A DNA stretch of 64,000 nt from Pleurostoma richardsiae (GCA_030052745.1 JANBVO010000017.1:62001-126000); one strand, 5' to 3'; shown: positions 1-11,139, counted from the first letter of the stretch. The notes: generated by a model not told the origin, from the sequence alone. Made by a program: numbers and translations.

Positions 1-878
1 CTTGCTCAAATGTTGCGAAGCATCCTCACTCGGACGTGCCACCGTACACCTCACCCAAAAGCAGATGTGCAAATGAGTGTCCAAGTCTTCTCCAACACCG
101 CCCTATGCACCAAAACTGTCACGATATTCAAACAGTTTACAGCGGTCATGCCAGAAGTTGCGGCCCCTCCTGCTAATCACAAACCGATCCCTTGGGGCCG
201 TCCGCTCCAACAGATCGTCGAAGTTCTGACCGCGAACGGTGAAGTGGCCTAACTTTCGGATTCTTGGAGTTGGTGTCTGTCCTATAACTTTCGAGTTGAC
301 CTAACCTTAGAATCTTTGAAGTTAGGGATCATCCTAGAACACTAGGCAGACCTGAACTCACAGGGACATCGAGCTAATGCCTCTGCAGAGGCATCTCATT
401 GTATCATATCGTCAGCTTACATTGTCCAGAACAATTGAAGGACCTGAGGTGATACGACGAATCGAATTCGAGTCTCGCGATTATTATCGACAATCCTCTT
501 GCAAACTTCAGAGAATATTGTAGAGGTATACGAATAGTCTATGAACCTCATTAGACTCAACAAGATCTTCAAAGGGGGTGACAGATTCCACATGAACAAA
601 CCGGGTTTGACTTTCATGTCAGGCAACTCGGAGCTCAAGCTTTGCTTCGCAGGTAGCCAAACCGCGGCTCCCTGCTGCCTTGGCTCGGAGAACAACTTGG
701 TCCTTCAACGAATAGGTCCTTGATTATATATTCTCGTCCACAAGTCTCGTAAATTCCCTAGGGATTTGGATAAGCGAACAGTGCCGGCCGAAACTTGGCC
801 GTGATCTATCTTCAGCGACCACAGTCCAGGGCAGAACTTTGACATTGGGCAGTCATTGTCCCATGCAACTACCACGAA
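1..878. other. Spacer, no gene recognised
   Basis: Short open frames occur on both strands but none shows a known motif, a plausible start context or splice signals. It forms the 5' flank of the F-box-like gene that follows. Confidence 0.6.
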
Positions 879-1715
879 ATGGCTATCCTGGAGCAGAGCC
901 ACAAGCTGTCCTTCCTCAGTCTGCCATGCGAGTTACGGGTCATGGTGTATCGTCAACTCCTTCAGACATCCGATGTCACAATATTCCCGATTGGCAACCG
1001 GCGCAAGATCGAACAGAATCCAGCCAAGCAGCGACGGGTCAGGCGTCGACATGGCCGTTCAGGCCGGTCTTCTAAACCTGTTTTTGAGCCACGGAAAGCG
1101 CGGGCTGTCTCACCTTTGCCTCCCGCCCTTCATGCCCTCTGGTTGGTTTGCAAAACAACGAGAAAGGAGGCCATAGATCTCTTTTTCCGAGACAGCTGCG
1201 TCTTCTGGGACGGCACACACCAGCAAGCTATTCTTGGCGATGATTCCTGGGATCCCTTCCGCACACTCGTCATTCCGCATCTGAGATCTCTGACCGTCAG
1301 TGTGGAACACTATCGACTTTTGTGGTCGGCTCAGAGCAACCTGCGGAAACTCCTGTTCTGCCTCTCTGACACCGATAAGCATATTATACCACAGCGACTC
1401 GAGGAGTTACGCATAGATACCCGGACCAGACTTTGGGGTTGGAGATCCTGCCAGACATCGCGCGCTCCGCTACCTCAGAGACTCCGCTCACCTCTGTTTC
1501 CTTCATTGAAGCGGCTTTCTCTCGATGTTATCATCCGCAACGCAGAGATCAATGACCATATTCCCTGGTTCCAGAGAATGAGCCAGGAGTTCTCTTGTCC
1601 GCTTAAAGTTACGGTCTGGGCATATACTACGCCTGGAAGGAGACAATGTCCAACTCGCACAAGAGATGTGCTCACCTCTGAAGTCATGGTGCTTAGTTAT
1701 CCTGGACCGGTCTAA
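879..1715 (+). CDS. F-box-like / 2EXR-type fungal protein
   Basis: This is a single-exon frame of 278 residues. Residues 10-27 read FLSLPCELRVMVYRQLL, which fits the short F-box-like helix (2EXR / DUF7730 class) that opens many fungal proteins followed by the pattern 'LPPALHALWLVCKTTRKEA'. A basic stretch lies around residues 40-70, and no transmembrane segment or signal peptide is evident. Members are thought to act as substrate adaptors or orphan F-box-like proteins, but few have been tested. The start is the ATG directly before the F-box-like helix. The next gene converges on it from the minus strand about 530 nt downstream. A small unrecognised intron in the low-complexity part cannot be ruled out. 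The family call is moderately sure and the biological role is unknown. Confidence 0.6.
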   Translation: MAILEQSHKLSFLSLPCELRVMVYRQLLQTSDVTIFPIGNRRKIEQNPAKQRRVRRRHGRSGRSSKPVFEPRKARAVSPLPPALHALWLVCKTTRKEAIDLFFRDSCVFWDGTHQQAILGDDSWDPFRTLVIPHLRSLTVSVEHYRLLWSAQSNLRKLLFCLSDTDKHIIPQRLEELRIDTRTRLWGWRSCQTSRAPLPQRLRSPLFPSLKRLSLDVIIRNAEINDHIPWFQRMSQEFSCPLKVTVWAYTTPGRRQCPTRTRDVLTSEVMVLSYPGPV

Positions 1716-2242
1716 GTGGGGAATTTCTTCTCTGCGGTTCTCTTACACACTTTGAGTCAGTCTCTCTTGACTCCCAACAGAACGCCCGCCTCGCAGCCAG
1801 GTAACTCCCGATATAAGTCCTCCAAGGGTAGTGCCATGTCTCCGGCAGACTCATTGGTCGCCGCTCGCGCTTTGGACCGTGCAGTCATAGCATGTTGTCA
1901 CGTTTATGGGGTAATGGAAGGAACAAAAAGAGAGAAGAGTCCGATGGAAAACATTGAGATGGTACACAGTCGACGAAAGGAGGTAGTACAGAAGGCAGTA
2001 AGAGCAAGCGCAATGATATTGTCAACAAGCGTCGTGACATAACTCGATGAGATTCAGTCTGGTCAGTAATGGCTGGCCTGAAGGTGAAGTGGAAACTGAC
2101 CAGCATCAGACTAAAAAGCGAGTTCTATCGAGATATGAAAGAAATGGTCTCATGGGTAGGTAGTCTATCGTATTGCAATGCGAAATGCGTCTATCCTGCG
2201 AACTTATGCTTCCCCTCTGCTATCCGGTCTTCTCCCCACCAT

Positions 2243-2528
2243 TCAGATCTTGGCCCGTTGGTACGCAAACTCAGATAGATCCAGGTAGCTGTCGTTGAGT
2301 TGCGATACGTCCGTCACTCCCAGCAGCCGCATGGCCGTCTGGATCTCCTCGCTGAGGACTGCAGCAGTCAGCGAAAATCAATCGGGTCGATAACAGAAAG
2401 AGAGCAGTGAAGAAGGAAACATACTCTGGATAGCCCGCACCACGCCGTCGGTTCCATACGCACTCAGCGCATAGAGGAAGCCGCGGCCTAGGCCGACGGC
2501 CCGCGCGCCCAGACAGAGCGCCTTGACG

Positions 2529-2561
<33 letters not shown>

Positions 2562-3508
2562 TAGATCTCGGTCTGCTCCAGGATCTCCGGGTGCTGCTCG
2601 CGGATGGCCAGCAGAGTCTGCACGGCGCTGGGTGCGTGGTCAAGCTGCCGGCCGCCGTGGTTGCTGAGGTAGATGGCGTCGACGGCGCCGTGCCGCGTCG
2701 CCTGCAGCGCGTCCTCGACCGTCTGGATGCCCTTAACGATGATGGGCTTGTCGGCCCCCCACAGCGAGCGGATCCAGTCCAGGTCCTCCCACACCAGCGT
2801 GGTGTCGTGATAGCCTCGAAGCGGGCCCGGTTCGTCCCCGGGCAGAGGGGGCAGCAGCTCTCCGTCCTGAGGAACGTCCGCCGGCCGCCGGAACCGGTCG
2901 TCCGCGTCCCGCTTGCCAATCACGGGCGTGTCCACGGTGACGATCAGGGCCTCGAAGCCAGCCGCCTTGGCCATGGCGATCAGCTTGGCCGCGTTCCTCT
3001 TGACCTTGGGCACGTACAGCTGGAAGAAGAGCACGCCGCCGCGCCGTAAGGGGTCCGCCCGGAACGCGGCCATGATCTGCCGCGGCGGCACCGATGCCGC
3101 CGTGCACACGCACTGCGGGATGTCCATGCGCGCCGCGCCGCGCGCCAGGCACCGCTCGCCGTCCGGGTGGCCCAGCCCGGCCGCGGCCGCAGGCGAGATG
3201 AAGATGGGCAGGCTGCTGTTAGGGCCCTTGTCCTTGCTGGCCATGATGCGTGTCCGCATCGTCACCTTGGTCACGTTGCGCAGCACCCGCGGGCGCAGCC
3301 CGATGCGCCGCCAGTCGCGGTGGTTGTGGTCGAAGGCGCCGTGCGTCTCGGCCGCCGTGCTGTAGTACGCCAGTGCCATGGGCGACAGCTTGACCCGCGC
3401 CACCTGCTCCAGGTCCGCCAGGGACACGCACTGCTGCAGCGGCAGCACGTCCTGCGTCGGTGCCTTGTCCGGCTGCTCCTTCTCCGCTGCTCCCGTCTGT
3501 GATGCCAT
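2243..3508 (-). CDS. FMN-dependent alpha-hydroxy-acid dehydrogenase/oxidase
   Basis: Two exons (3508-2425 and 2358-2243, with a 66-nt intron) give 399 residues. The protein has the FMN-dependent alpha-hydroxy-acid dehydrogenase TIM barrel of the glycolate oxidase, lactate oxidase and cytochrome b2 family. Seen in sequence: YYSTAAE near residue 48, PIFISPAAAAGLGHPDGE at 101-118, the active-site Tyr in QLY (165), TVDTPVIGKRDAD at 191-203, the barrel Lys in VKGIQ (259), and SNHGGRQLD at 282-290 with the catalytic His 284 and substrate-binding Arg 287. These enzymes oxidise 2-hydroxy acids such as L-lactate to 2-oxo acids. There is no cytochrome b5 domain and no obvious mitochondrial presequence, so a cytosolic oxidase or lactate 2-monooxygenase-like role fits better than cytochrome b2. 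An upstream in-frame GTG was not used as start. The C-terminal exon adds ILSEEIQTAMRLLGV, the family's usual last helix. Confidence 0.9.
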
Positions 3509-4040
3509 GCTGGGAATCACGGTCGGCTGCCGTTGTTCTAATCAAGCGGGAAAATAACAACAAAATACCAGGAAAAGGAAGTCTGATAGATCAAACCAGC
3601 ACACCAATGCAACTTTGTTACTTGCAAATCGCTGCGGACACTTTGTGTGCTCCGGAATACAGCCGCCGATAACAAGACGCAGGGCCCGCAGAGCTGCATG
3701 TCGCCATGCCGTACCGGGAAGACGCCATCTCCTCCACACCAAACGTTTGCGTGGTTATGGATACAAGTTGAAAAGGGCTACCTACCTACCTACCTACCTA
3801 GGTAGCTCACGATGTTTACTGTCACTGATACATAATACGACGGGGTGTCGACGACGAACATGCCGTCCTATTTAAGTGCTGCGTATACGAGAAGTGTGGG
3901 AACGCCGGGCAGAGGCCATGAACAGGCCCCATCGGCTGCTGTGTATGTTACAGAATAGTTTGGCCCGGAGTCCAGAGAACATTTCAGAAAACTATGGAAC
4001 ATCATGACGACCGCCCCCAGCCCTGCCCCCCGCGGGGGCA
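3509..4040. other. Spacer between two minus-strand genes
   Basis: Promoter side of the FMN dehydrogenase and 3' side of the methyltransferase. It holds a TACC microsatellite, listed separately, and no credible gene. Confidence 0.5.
3779..3806. repeat. TACC microsatellite ending in a palindrome
   Basis: Five TACC units run straight into TAGGTAGC, so the junction forms a CTACCTAGGTAG palindrome. A shorter TACCTAGGTAGG copy lies near 41757-41768, which suggests a common spacer motif in this genome. Confidence 0.85.
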
Positions 4041-4904
4041 TCACCGCTTATAGCAGAGCACCTCCCCGTGCGTGACAACGTACCAGGCGTCCTCGTCGGC
4101 GCCCCAGGCGCGCCACGCCGCCGCGTACTGCTCCAGCTCAGCACGCGTGGCCAGGCCGTGCTGGACGGCGTTGCCGGCAAAGGCGGAGGCGACGGTGCGG
4201 TCCGCCCACAGGCCGCTCCACCACTGTACGTCGGCGGGCGTGGCGAAGCACCAGGTGGACGCCGAGCAGCGCACGTCGGGGCGCGCGAAGCCCGCGGCCT
4301 TGGCCCAGACGTGCACGAGGCGGCCGGCCCGGAGGTCGCCGCCGTTGGCCCGGGTGACGGCCATGTAGAGGGCGCGCCACCTCTCCAGCGCGGAGCCGGC
4401 GTCCCCGTCCGAGTCCGCGCCCGAGTACCAGTGGAACGCCCCGTAGTCCGACTCCCGGGCCGCCACCACGCCCGTCCCGTCCCGGGCCACGCGCCGCATC
4501 GCCCGCAGCACGCCGACCGGGTCCCGCACGTGCTGCAGCACCTGGTGGCAGTGCACGACGTCGAAGCTGCCGTCGGCGAAGTCGGTCAGGGCGTTGGCAT
4601 CGCCGGCGACGAACTCGACGTTGGTCACGCCGGCGGCCTGCGCGGCGGCGCGCGCCTGCTCCAGCACGGGCGCCGACAGGTCGACGCCGACGACGCGGCC
4701 CCCGGGCACGCGGCGGGCCAGGTCAATGGTAATGGTGCCGGGGCCGCAGCCGACATCGAGGATGCAGGCGTCGGGTCCCAACTGCTGCAGTTGCGGCAGC
4801 AGGTAGGCAGCCGAGTTCTCGGCGGTGCGCCAGGTGTGCGAGCGCAGCACCGACTCGTGGTGGCCATGCGTGTAGGTGGCCTGCTCGCGAGGAGAAGAGA
4901 CCAT
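4041..4904 (-). CDS. UbiE/COQ5-type class I SAM methyltransferase
   Basis: This is a single exon of 287 residues when the start MVSSPREQATYTHGHH is used. A longer in-frame extension reaches about 5096, but it looks like upstream spacer and lacks family similarity. Motif I is CILDVGCGPGTITIDLA (residues 48-64), the acidic loop is VVGVDLSAP, and DGSFDVVHCHQVLQHV is the post-motif typical of UbiE/Methyltransf_11 proteins. It should transfer methyl groups from S-adenosylmethionine to a small molecule in the cytosol. The acceptor cannot be read from sequence. HGHHESVLRSHTWRTAENSA at the N-terminus is the usual fungal arrangement of this subfamily. There is no signal peptide. The neighbours do not form a recognisable biosynthetic cluster. 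Confidence 0.88.
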   Translation of the reverse strand: MVSSPREQATYTHGHHESVLRSHTWRTAENSAAYLLPQLQQLGPDACILDVGCGPGTITIDLARRVPGGRVVGVDLSAPVLEQARAAAQAAGVTNVEFVAGDANALTDFADGSFDVVHCHQVLQHVRDPVGVLRAMRRVARDGTGVVAARESDYGAFHWYSGADSDGDAGSALERWRALYMAVTRANGGDLRAGRLVHVWAKAAGFARPDVRCSASTWCFATPADVQWWSGLWADRTVASAFAGNAVQHGLATRAELEQYAAAWRAWGADEDAWYVVTHGEVLCYKR

Positions 4905-5972
4905 AGCGGAAGGGCGCTCCGAGCTCGTTCCGGGCAAATGGCTGGTCAACACCAAGAATGACAGAAACTCGTGGAAAATGACGGACGCGGGTGTTGACTT
5001 CTTGTCTTTCCCCCAAGGCTCGTCGTCAACTTGAATATACACAGCGCAGTATACAACTAACAGGCTGTGCGCGATGTCGGCGAAACCTGCAGCCAATGCA
5101 ACAAAACAGGCGATATCGGGCCTAGGCGGCGGTCTGCCGACGGTTCCTAACAGTGGCTGATCTTAAGGGACCTAAGCGGCTCCGCACAGCGCCTTTTTAC
5201 GCGTCGGCAGCTAGAACGAGAGAAGACGACGACATCAATTGTGTTGACAAGGCAATTGATTTATCGGACTTACGAGTCATCTTTCACCATTCCCTTACGC
5301 ACTTTAGTTGTCGTTAGCAACGTGGGCGAGGACAGACGCGGCATCTGTCCCCGCTGCGGTTAGGTACAGAAATTGGTGGATGTTTGGACACCAGAATACA
5401 ACGAACCTGGCTTGAGGAGGTATGGTGGATAGATCGCGCAGACAAAGACCGGCCATAAATGCATTATCCATGTTACCACGGAGAATTGATTGTTCTGTAT
5501 CTAAATCTGACGGAATAAGAGGGAATACAGTCTGCCATTCGGTATTTCGTACTATCATTTTAGGAAGGTTAAGCCTAAAGACTCTTTATATAAAATACGC
5601 TACGGCTACATTACGCAAACCTTCTATAGTCTCAGGTGAGGTACTATAGCAAAGTCCGTCGGTAAGCCAAACCTCACTGTATATATCGACGGATTCATCG
5701 GAAGCGGAGAAGAATTTCTTTTGGTAGGGTCCTCCGGACTAAGCTATCAAGAGAACTTTGAAGCCAAAACAGGGGGTAACTCATCGTCTTATAAGAAGAG
5801 TATCGAGCCGCAACCTTGCCTGACACTCTTCTCGGAATACAGGCCAATCTGACCTTTTCCTCTCACAGTAGAGTCCCTCTTTAGCGGAAGTAATAACTGT
5901 CATCTAGCGGATGGTGGACGATAAAGAGGACGTTTGCCATGACAAGATCTTGCATGATCGACTTCACTTGGC
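4905..5972. other. AT-richer spacer, no gene recognised
   Basis: About 1.07 kb separates two minus-strand genes. The part from about 5,450 to 5,880 is visibly richer in A and T (for example near 5,585-5,620) than the flanking coding DNA. One 84-codon minus-strand frame (5304-5558) has no recognisable motif. I could not identify a mobile element. Confidence 0.5.
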
Positions 5973-7566
5973 TTACTTCGAAAAGGAGACTTTGATGACC
6001 TCAATGACGTTGTTGTTCGTATACGACACCACCAGCGTACGGCCACTCTCGTCCAGATAGGGGTATCCTGCACCGGCATAGACAAGCCCGCCATCTCTGG
6101 GTGTGGCTTTGTATATTTGAACGTCCGCGGCCCACGGTCCCTCCGGCGCCGGCGCTGTCTTGAGATATACATTTCCTGCGCCCCCTTCATCCTTCGTCAG
6201 CACCAAAAAGCCGAGGAAAACTCCACCGACAAGGGAGGGAGTCCACTTACACACATCCAGGTGGATGAAAATGTAGCACTCGAAGAACCTGTTGTACACG
6301 ACCTGCCCCTGCCCAACACAGAACGTCACCGCCGTCGTCTCGTTGCAATCCGCCGCCGTCAGCGGCTCACGCCGCCACCCGGCCTGCCGCCCCCACCAGT
6401 ACTCGTAGCTCGCGAGGTCGAAGGCGTCGGCGGCCCGCACGCGCGCCTGGTAGCCGTACTGCTGCTTGACGAAGTCCTTGTCGGTGATGGGCGGGCCGCC
6501 CCAGAGGTAGACGTACTCGGAGTTCTCGTCGCGGTAGGACGCGGCGTCGCCATACCGCGGGTTGACGTCCGCGGGCCACCAGACCCCGCGGTTGCCGTAG
6601 CGCTTCGTGACGGTTGGCGTCCCGTTGATGACCTGCACCTTGGCGACGCCGGCGCCGACGAGGCCGTCGTAGTCGAAGGGAGCGGAATTCTAAGATAGCA
6701 TGAGCATAGGAAAACGGAAGTTGGTGCATATAAGACACCCACAACGAGGCAGTATGCTGCGCCGGTGGCTGTCGCAGCATCCGTCTCCACGAGGCTCATG
6801 CCGCCGAAGCTGTAGAACATGGTCTCGCCCCATTCTGGGTTAAACGGCACGAACTGCAGCTGATGCGGCACGGGATAGTCATCGTTCAGGTTCAGATCGT
6901 GAACGACAAGCGGGTTGTCCGTCAGGGCGGATATGGAGTCCCGTACCATGCCGTGGAAACCCGGGGGATCCTTCATTGGATCCGTCACGCCGGGGGCACA
7001 CCACATGGTGTCCCCAAAGACGGTGTACCATTTGCCCGCTATCTGGCCGACGAAACCAAGGTCGCGGTGGCTGCAGCTGTTGTCGGCGACCTGTTCACCC
7101 AGGTACTCGACTGTGAAGTCGGTGATGGGGTTGTTGCCCACTGGCTGAGTGTTGTCCTGGCGCTTGAAGGGGGGAGACCCTAGTATGGTAGATCCGAAAT
7201 AAGAGAATCAGAGATGACTCTTGCATATGAGCCAACGAATTTGGTGTAACGAATAGCACCTTAGACATTGAGTAGCATGGCAGAAAGGCATAGTAAGAGA
7301 CCAGAGACTCGCATTATCAATTGGACGCAGGCAAACCAACCCAGGGCCAGACTGGCCCGGCTTAGAACGAAACAGGTGCTTTGAATTCGGGGAGAATGTT
7401 GACTATCTTATCTAAAGCACCACTTACATGCTTCACCCTGTTGCGGTAAGGAAGGTTCGTCTTGCACCGTCTGTGTTTCGTGGTCCGTATAGCTGTGAGG
7501 GAGGCGCTTCTCCCCCTTCTTCCCGCCCAAGAACCGCTTCAATGTGCCCCGAAACTGATTGAACAT
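5973..7566 (-). CDS. DUF4185-like beta-propeller protein, intracellular form
   Basis: Four exons (7566-7428, 7179-6743, 6689-6251, 6184-5973) give about 408 residues. The start of the fold reads TDFTVEYLGEQ, then SHRDLGFVGQIAGKWYTVFG and DTMW. The FGDT signature followed by W/Y-rich blades (VYLWGGPPITDKDF, YEYWWGRQAGWR, TLVVSYTNN near the end) fits the DUF4185-type, glycoside-hydrolase-like five-bladed propellers. No catalytic role is established for this group. The N-terminal exon encodes MFNQFRGTLKRFLGGKKGEK, basic and without a signal peptide, which is unusual for a sugar-binding fold. The first intron is long at 248 nt. The third intron is 66 nt, is a multiple of three and lacks an in-frame stop, so a retained form adding 22 residues would still be translated. 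The exon structure is well supported by phase, and the family name less so. Confidence 0.7.
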
Positions 7567-8323
7567 TGCTGGCCGGTCAGCGTATTATGGTGATGCAGCT
7601 CAGAGGGCTCAGACCGTGCGATGCGGCGAAGGGAAGGTTTGAATCCCGAAAGTGTCAGGCTCAGATACTGCTCACTTCGCAGAGCACCGCACGTACGGAA
7701 GATCCAGCGTGCTGAAGGTTGCGCTGAGTGCGTACGTCATCCCGAAAGAGATGTTGTGTCGGGCTCGAGCATGTGAATTACCGGTACGAGGGCCGATGGT
7801 GTGAGCTCTTCCAGACCGGCCTTGGAAGAACTATGAATGCTTCTCCGCACTAATCCTCAGGTAGGAAGCATACACGGAGTAGTTAGAGGGCCAGAAAACT
7901 TATCAATAAGCTTACCTCGGCATTCAGATTCTTGTGAGCATCAGGTGATCGGGGAAAGGCTCCCTTACCTATGCTACGTGCTCTCTGACCTCCTGGTCAT
8001 TGACAGTATCGTAGCGTCACAGAAGAGCTCTCCGCGAGCCTAGGCGTAACTTTCAGAAGGCTCTTAATACTGAGTGGGACCGTGAAAGGTATACAATTGC
8101 GCAGTTCGGCAACAGGGCACCCAGATACTTCGGCTTAGGATTCGCGATGCCGAGCCAGTATAGTGGAAGATAAGGCAGCGGATCCACCGCACTTGGACTG
8201 ATAAGAGCTCCGGCTCAGGAACTCCGCCGCTTTTTCATCCCGCTTGCCATTGAGCTCGAAAGCCCGCTCTGTGTTGATACTCAGAGGACGCCAGGAGTCG
8301 CAGACTCCAAAGACACGCCCAAG
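7567..8323. other. Divergent spacer
   Basis: This spacer separates the divergent DUF4185-like and asparaginase-like genes and should hold both promoters. A 68-codon frame at 7837-8043 shows no family features. Confidence 0.5.
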
Positions 8324-9730
8324 ATGGAGTACAAACCGCAGCCCGCCTCCCACCCGGCCATCACGCCGCGCATCATCATCCACGGCGGCGCCGGCAACAT
8401 CCAGCCCGCCGACCTCGCGCCCGACCGGTACAGGGAGTACCGCGCGGCGCTGCTGAGCATCATCACCAAGACCGACAGCTTCATGCACGCCCCCGTAAAG
8501 CACCGGCAGCACCCGTCGTCCTCGTCTTCGTCCTCGCCTCCCCTCCCCACAGCCCTTGAGACGGCCACCCACGCCCTGTCCCTGCTGGAGGACAACCCGC
8601 TCTTCAACGCCGGCAAGGGCGCCGTCTTCACCCGCGACGGCATCAACGAGCTCGAGGCCAGCGTCATGGTCTCCCGCGGCTTCGCCAAGCGCGGCGTCGG
8701 CGTCCTGGGCTTGCGCCGCGTGCGCAACCCCGTCCTGCTGGCCCGCGCCATCCTCGAGCACGGCGACGCCGACCTGGCCGCCCGCCCGCCGCCAGCGGCA
8801 TCCGAGAAGGAGCAGCAGGAAGAGGAGGCGTCGGGACGGCGGGGCGCGGGGCTTGACGTCCCCTCCGCACAGGGTCACACCCTGCTCCACGGCCCCACCG
8901 CCGAGGCCCTCGCCGCGCGGTACGGCCTGCCCCTCGTCGAGCCTTCGTACTTCTTCACCCAGCGCCGGTGGGACGAGCACGTGCGCGGCCTGGACCGCGA
9001 GCGCGAGGGCGGCGGGACGGTCGGCGCCGCGACCGCCAGCTGGAGCCCTGACGAGTACCTCCCGCAGGGCACCTGCGGGGCCGTGGCGCTCGACTCGGAG
9101 GGCGCCGTCTGCGCGGCGACCAGCACGGGCGGCCTGACGAACAAGCTGACGGGCCGGCTCGGCGACACGCCGGTCCTCGGGGCGGGCTTCTGGGCGGAGG
9201 AGTGGGCGGAGGAGGGCGACCCGACGGGCTGGGAGCGGACGGCGGAGCACCTCCGGCGGCCGGGGGCGGCGATCGAGCTAGCTGGCGCTCTGAGGGGGAT
9301 GATGGCCGACTGCCTGCCCACGCCCTTTCTGTACGCGCCTGTCGCGCAGCGGGCGCGGGGCGCGACAACGACGACGACACGGTCCCTCGCCGTCTCCGGG
9401 ACGGGCAACGGCGACTCGTTCCTGCGGGTCGCGGCTGCGCACACCGTCGTCGCCATCGCGAGGTTCAAGCCGGCTTCGTCGGCGGAGGCGCTGGCGCAGG
9501 TGGCCGGGCCGGGTGGCGAGCTGCAGAGGAGCGCGGGGAGCCGGTGGCGCAAGACGGGCGAGGGCGAAGGGGGCCTGATCGGCATTGAGTCTGTGGTCGT
9601 CCGGGACGCGGAAGGGAACGTAATGGAGAAGAGGCATGAAGTTCTGCAGAACTATAACTGCGGGGGGATGTTCCGGGCGTGGATCGACGAGGAAGGCAAG
9701 GCGGTTGTTAGAATCTGGAGAGATGAGTGA
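8324..9730 (+). CDS. Threonine aspartase / isoaspartyl peptidase-asparaginase (Ntn hydrolase)
   Basis: This is a single-exon gene of 468 residues in the N-terminal nucleophile asparaginase-2 (taspase/ASRGL1) family. IIIHGGAGNIQP at residues 17-28 is the family's N-terminal strand. LLEDNPLFNAGKGAVFTRDG and NELEASVM follow, and the cleavage/nucleophile block is GTCGAVALD with Thr 250. Downstream, TSTGGLTNKLTGRLGDTP and VLGAGFW complete the substrate pocket. Family members cut themselves before the Thr and then hydrolyse beta-aspartyl peptides or L-asparagine. A Cys follows the nucleophile where Val is common. A Ser/Pro-rich low-complexity loop (about residues 64-72) and a charged loop before the Thr (about 145-180) make it longer than bacterial enzymes, as in other fungal members. 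No signal peptide is present, so it is probably cytosolic. The next gene is convergent, about 435 nt away. Confidence 0.92.
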   Translation: MEYKPQPASHPAITPRIIIHGGAGNIQPADLAPDRYREYRAALLSIITKTDSFMHAPVKHRQHPSSSSSSSPPLPTALETATHALSLLEDNPLFNAGKGAVFTRDGINELEASVMVSRGFAKRGVGVLGLRRVRNPVLLARAILEHGDADLAARPPPAASEKEQQEEEASGRRGAGLDVPSAQGHTLLHGPTAEALAARYGLPLVEPSYFFTQRRWDEHVRGLDREREGGGTVGAATASWSPDEYLPQGTCGAVALDSEGAVCAATSTGGLTNKLTGRLGDTPVLGAGFWAEEWAEEGDPTGWERTAEHLRRPGAAIELAGALRGMMADCLPTPFLYAPVAQRARGATTTTTRSLAVSGTGNGDSFLRVAAAHTVVAIARFKPASSAEALAQVAGPGGELQRSAGSRWRKTGEGEGGLIGIESVVVRDAEGNVMEKRHEVLQNYNCGGMFRAWIDEEGKAVVRIWRDE

Positions 9731-10165
9731 GGCCTCTCACACGAGAGACGGCTCGGGGAGCTTAACGGCGCCTGGTACGTGGTTAGAGATCTCTAGATGT
9801 TTCGGCAATGGATGTTAGACCGTTAGATAGAGGCACAAGATGAGACGATAAGGACGCAAAGCGGGAATTATCAAGATGTTGTCCATCCAGAGTTATTATT
9901 CGAGATGGTAAGGCCAGGTCGTCATGCCTCGCTCCGTCCGCGACGCTCGGCCGGGTGGCATTCCCGAACCGTGCCGTGTCTATACTACATTTGTTGCAAA
10001 CGCCTCCCCCCCGACCGTGAGATATGCAGAGACCGTCCAAAAAGGGAATTGCTCGTTGAAATACAAGATGACGTCTGTGTCTTCCAGGCAGCTTTCCCGA
10101 GAGAGCAGAGTTGGTGTGTCGAATGACACGAGGTTTGTACAGTGTTTTTGAGGTGCAAGCGGTGC

Positions 10166-10804
10166 TCAGGCAAACGCCTTCTCGGTGCTCGGAGGAGGTT
10201 GAGGAACCTAGAAAAGCGTGATATTAGCAAGCAGGACTGGGAAAACGCGGTATTATTAGCTGCCAAGTCAGCAGAAGTAGCTTACCTCGAGCTTCGTGCT
10301 TCCAGCCATCATCTTGCCGAACGCAATGCCGACGCCCTCGATAACAGCCAGCAGCACCGCGCAGCCGATGGCGCCGTTCCGAGCCGCCTTGTAGCCTCCG
10401 CGAATGGCGAGGGCGCCGCCGGTGAAGAAGCCGGCGGTGATGGCGTTCCAGGGATCCTCCTTCTTGCGGATGCCCTTGACAGCACAGTCAAAGGTTGAGA
10501 ACAGACCGCCCCAGACACCGAAGTTGCCGCCTAGTACGGGTGCCCGCATCTTGATGGCAGTGATGGCTCCTATCCGTCGCTCGCCGTAGGGAGAGTTTCG
10601 GAAGCCCTTGATGCCGTGCCAGATTGTGCCACCGATCGCCTGGAGAGAAATACAATGTTAGATCTGCAGCACCAGTGAGGTAAATGCTGAGAGGGCGCGG
10701 GAAAGGTTCAGAAGCCTTGGACGTTGTCGACTCACCCCCATGCAGAATGCGCCGCCAAAGTCATTGAGGATGACCCAAGGGCAGGGATCTCTCGTGTGAT
10801 CCAT
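10166..10804 (-). CDS. TIM17: Mitochondrial import inner membrane translocase subunit Tim17
   Basis: Three exons (10804-10736, 10639-10286, 10207-10166) give 154 residues. The protein opens [20 protein letters not shown] and continues [15 protein letters not shown], the invariant Tim17 N-terminus. It then runs [54 protein letters not shown] and [11 protein letters not shown]. The four hydrophobic Gly-rich segments are the Tim17/22/23 membrane helices. Tim17 is a core part of the TIM23 presequence translocase in the inner mitochondrial membrane and is essential in fungi studied. The last exon adds only 13 residues ([13 protein letters not shown]). All splice junctions are phase 0, and both introns have consensus ends. 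This is the surest identification in the window. Confidence 0.98.
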
Positions 10805-11139
10805 CGCGAGATTTTGTGTGTCTGCTTCTCTTCTCTAGTGGATGTCGCGGGGACGGCAGATGGCACCTCGGGTCAGGTTGGCTGGAGGTCGTCGAAGGGA
10901 AGGCTGTCGTGTTGTGAAGATTCGCAAAGTCGTCGAAGAGGCAATGATCTCACAGCTCGGGCTGTCTGCTTGTCGAGAAAATTGTTACGAGCAGGGATCA
11001 TTGGCACTCGGGCGATAACGGATATCGGCCGCTCTGATTTTCCTGAAGTACCTCACCATTGTACCCCGTACAAATCTTAGGTAAGGTACGTACTGTAGGT
11101 ACTAGAGCGTGTACCTCGGGTGGTCTTAGTGCCCGTGAT

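Noticed and set aside
5304-5558. 84-codon minus-strand frame in an AT-richer spacer
   Set aside because: Too short and without family features; a decayed element is possible, but I saw no terminal repeats or domain.
7630-7670. GGTTTGAATCCC-like string resembling a tRNA B box
   Set aside because: No A box at the right distance and no cloverleaf that I could fold.
8135-9250. 371-codon minus-strand frame opposite the asparaginase-like gene
   Set aside because: Shadow of a GC-rich coding strand; the Arg/Ala/Gly-rich translation lacks any motif, while the plus strand has complete family motifs.
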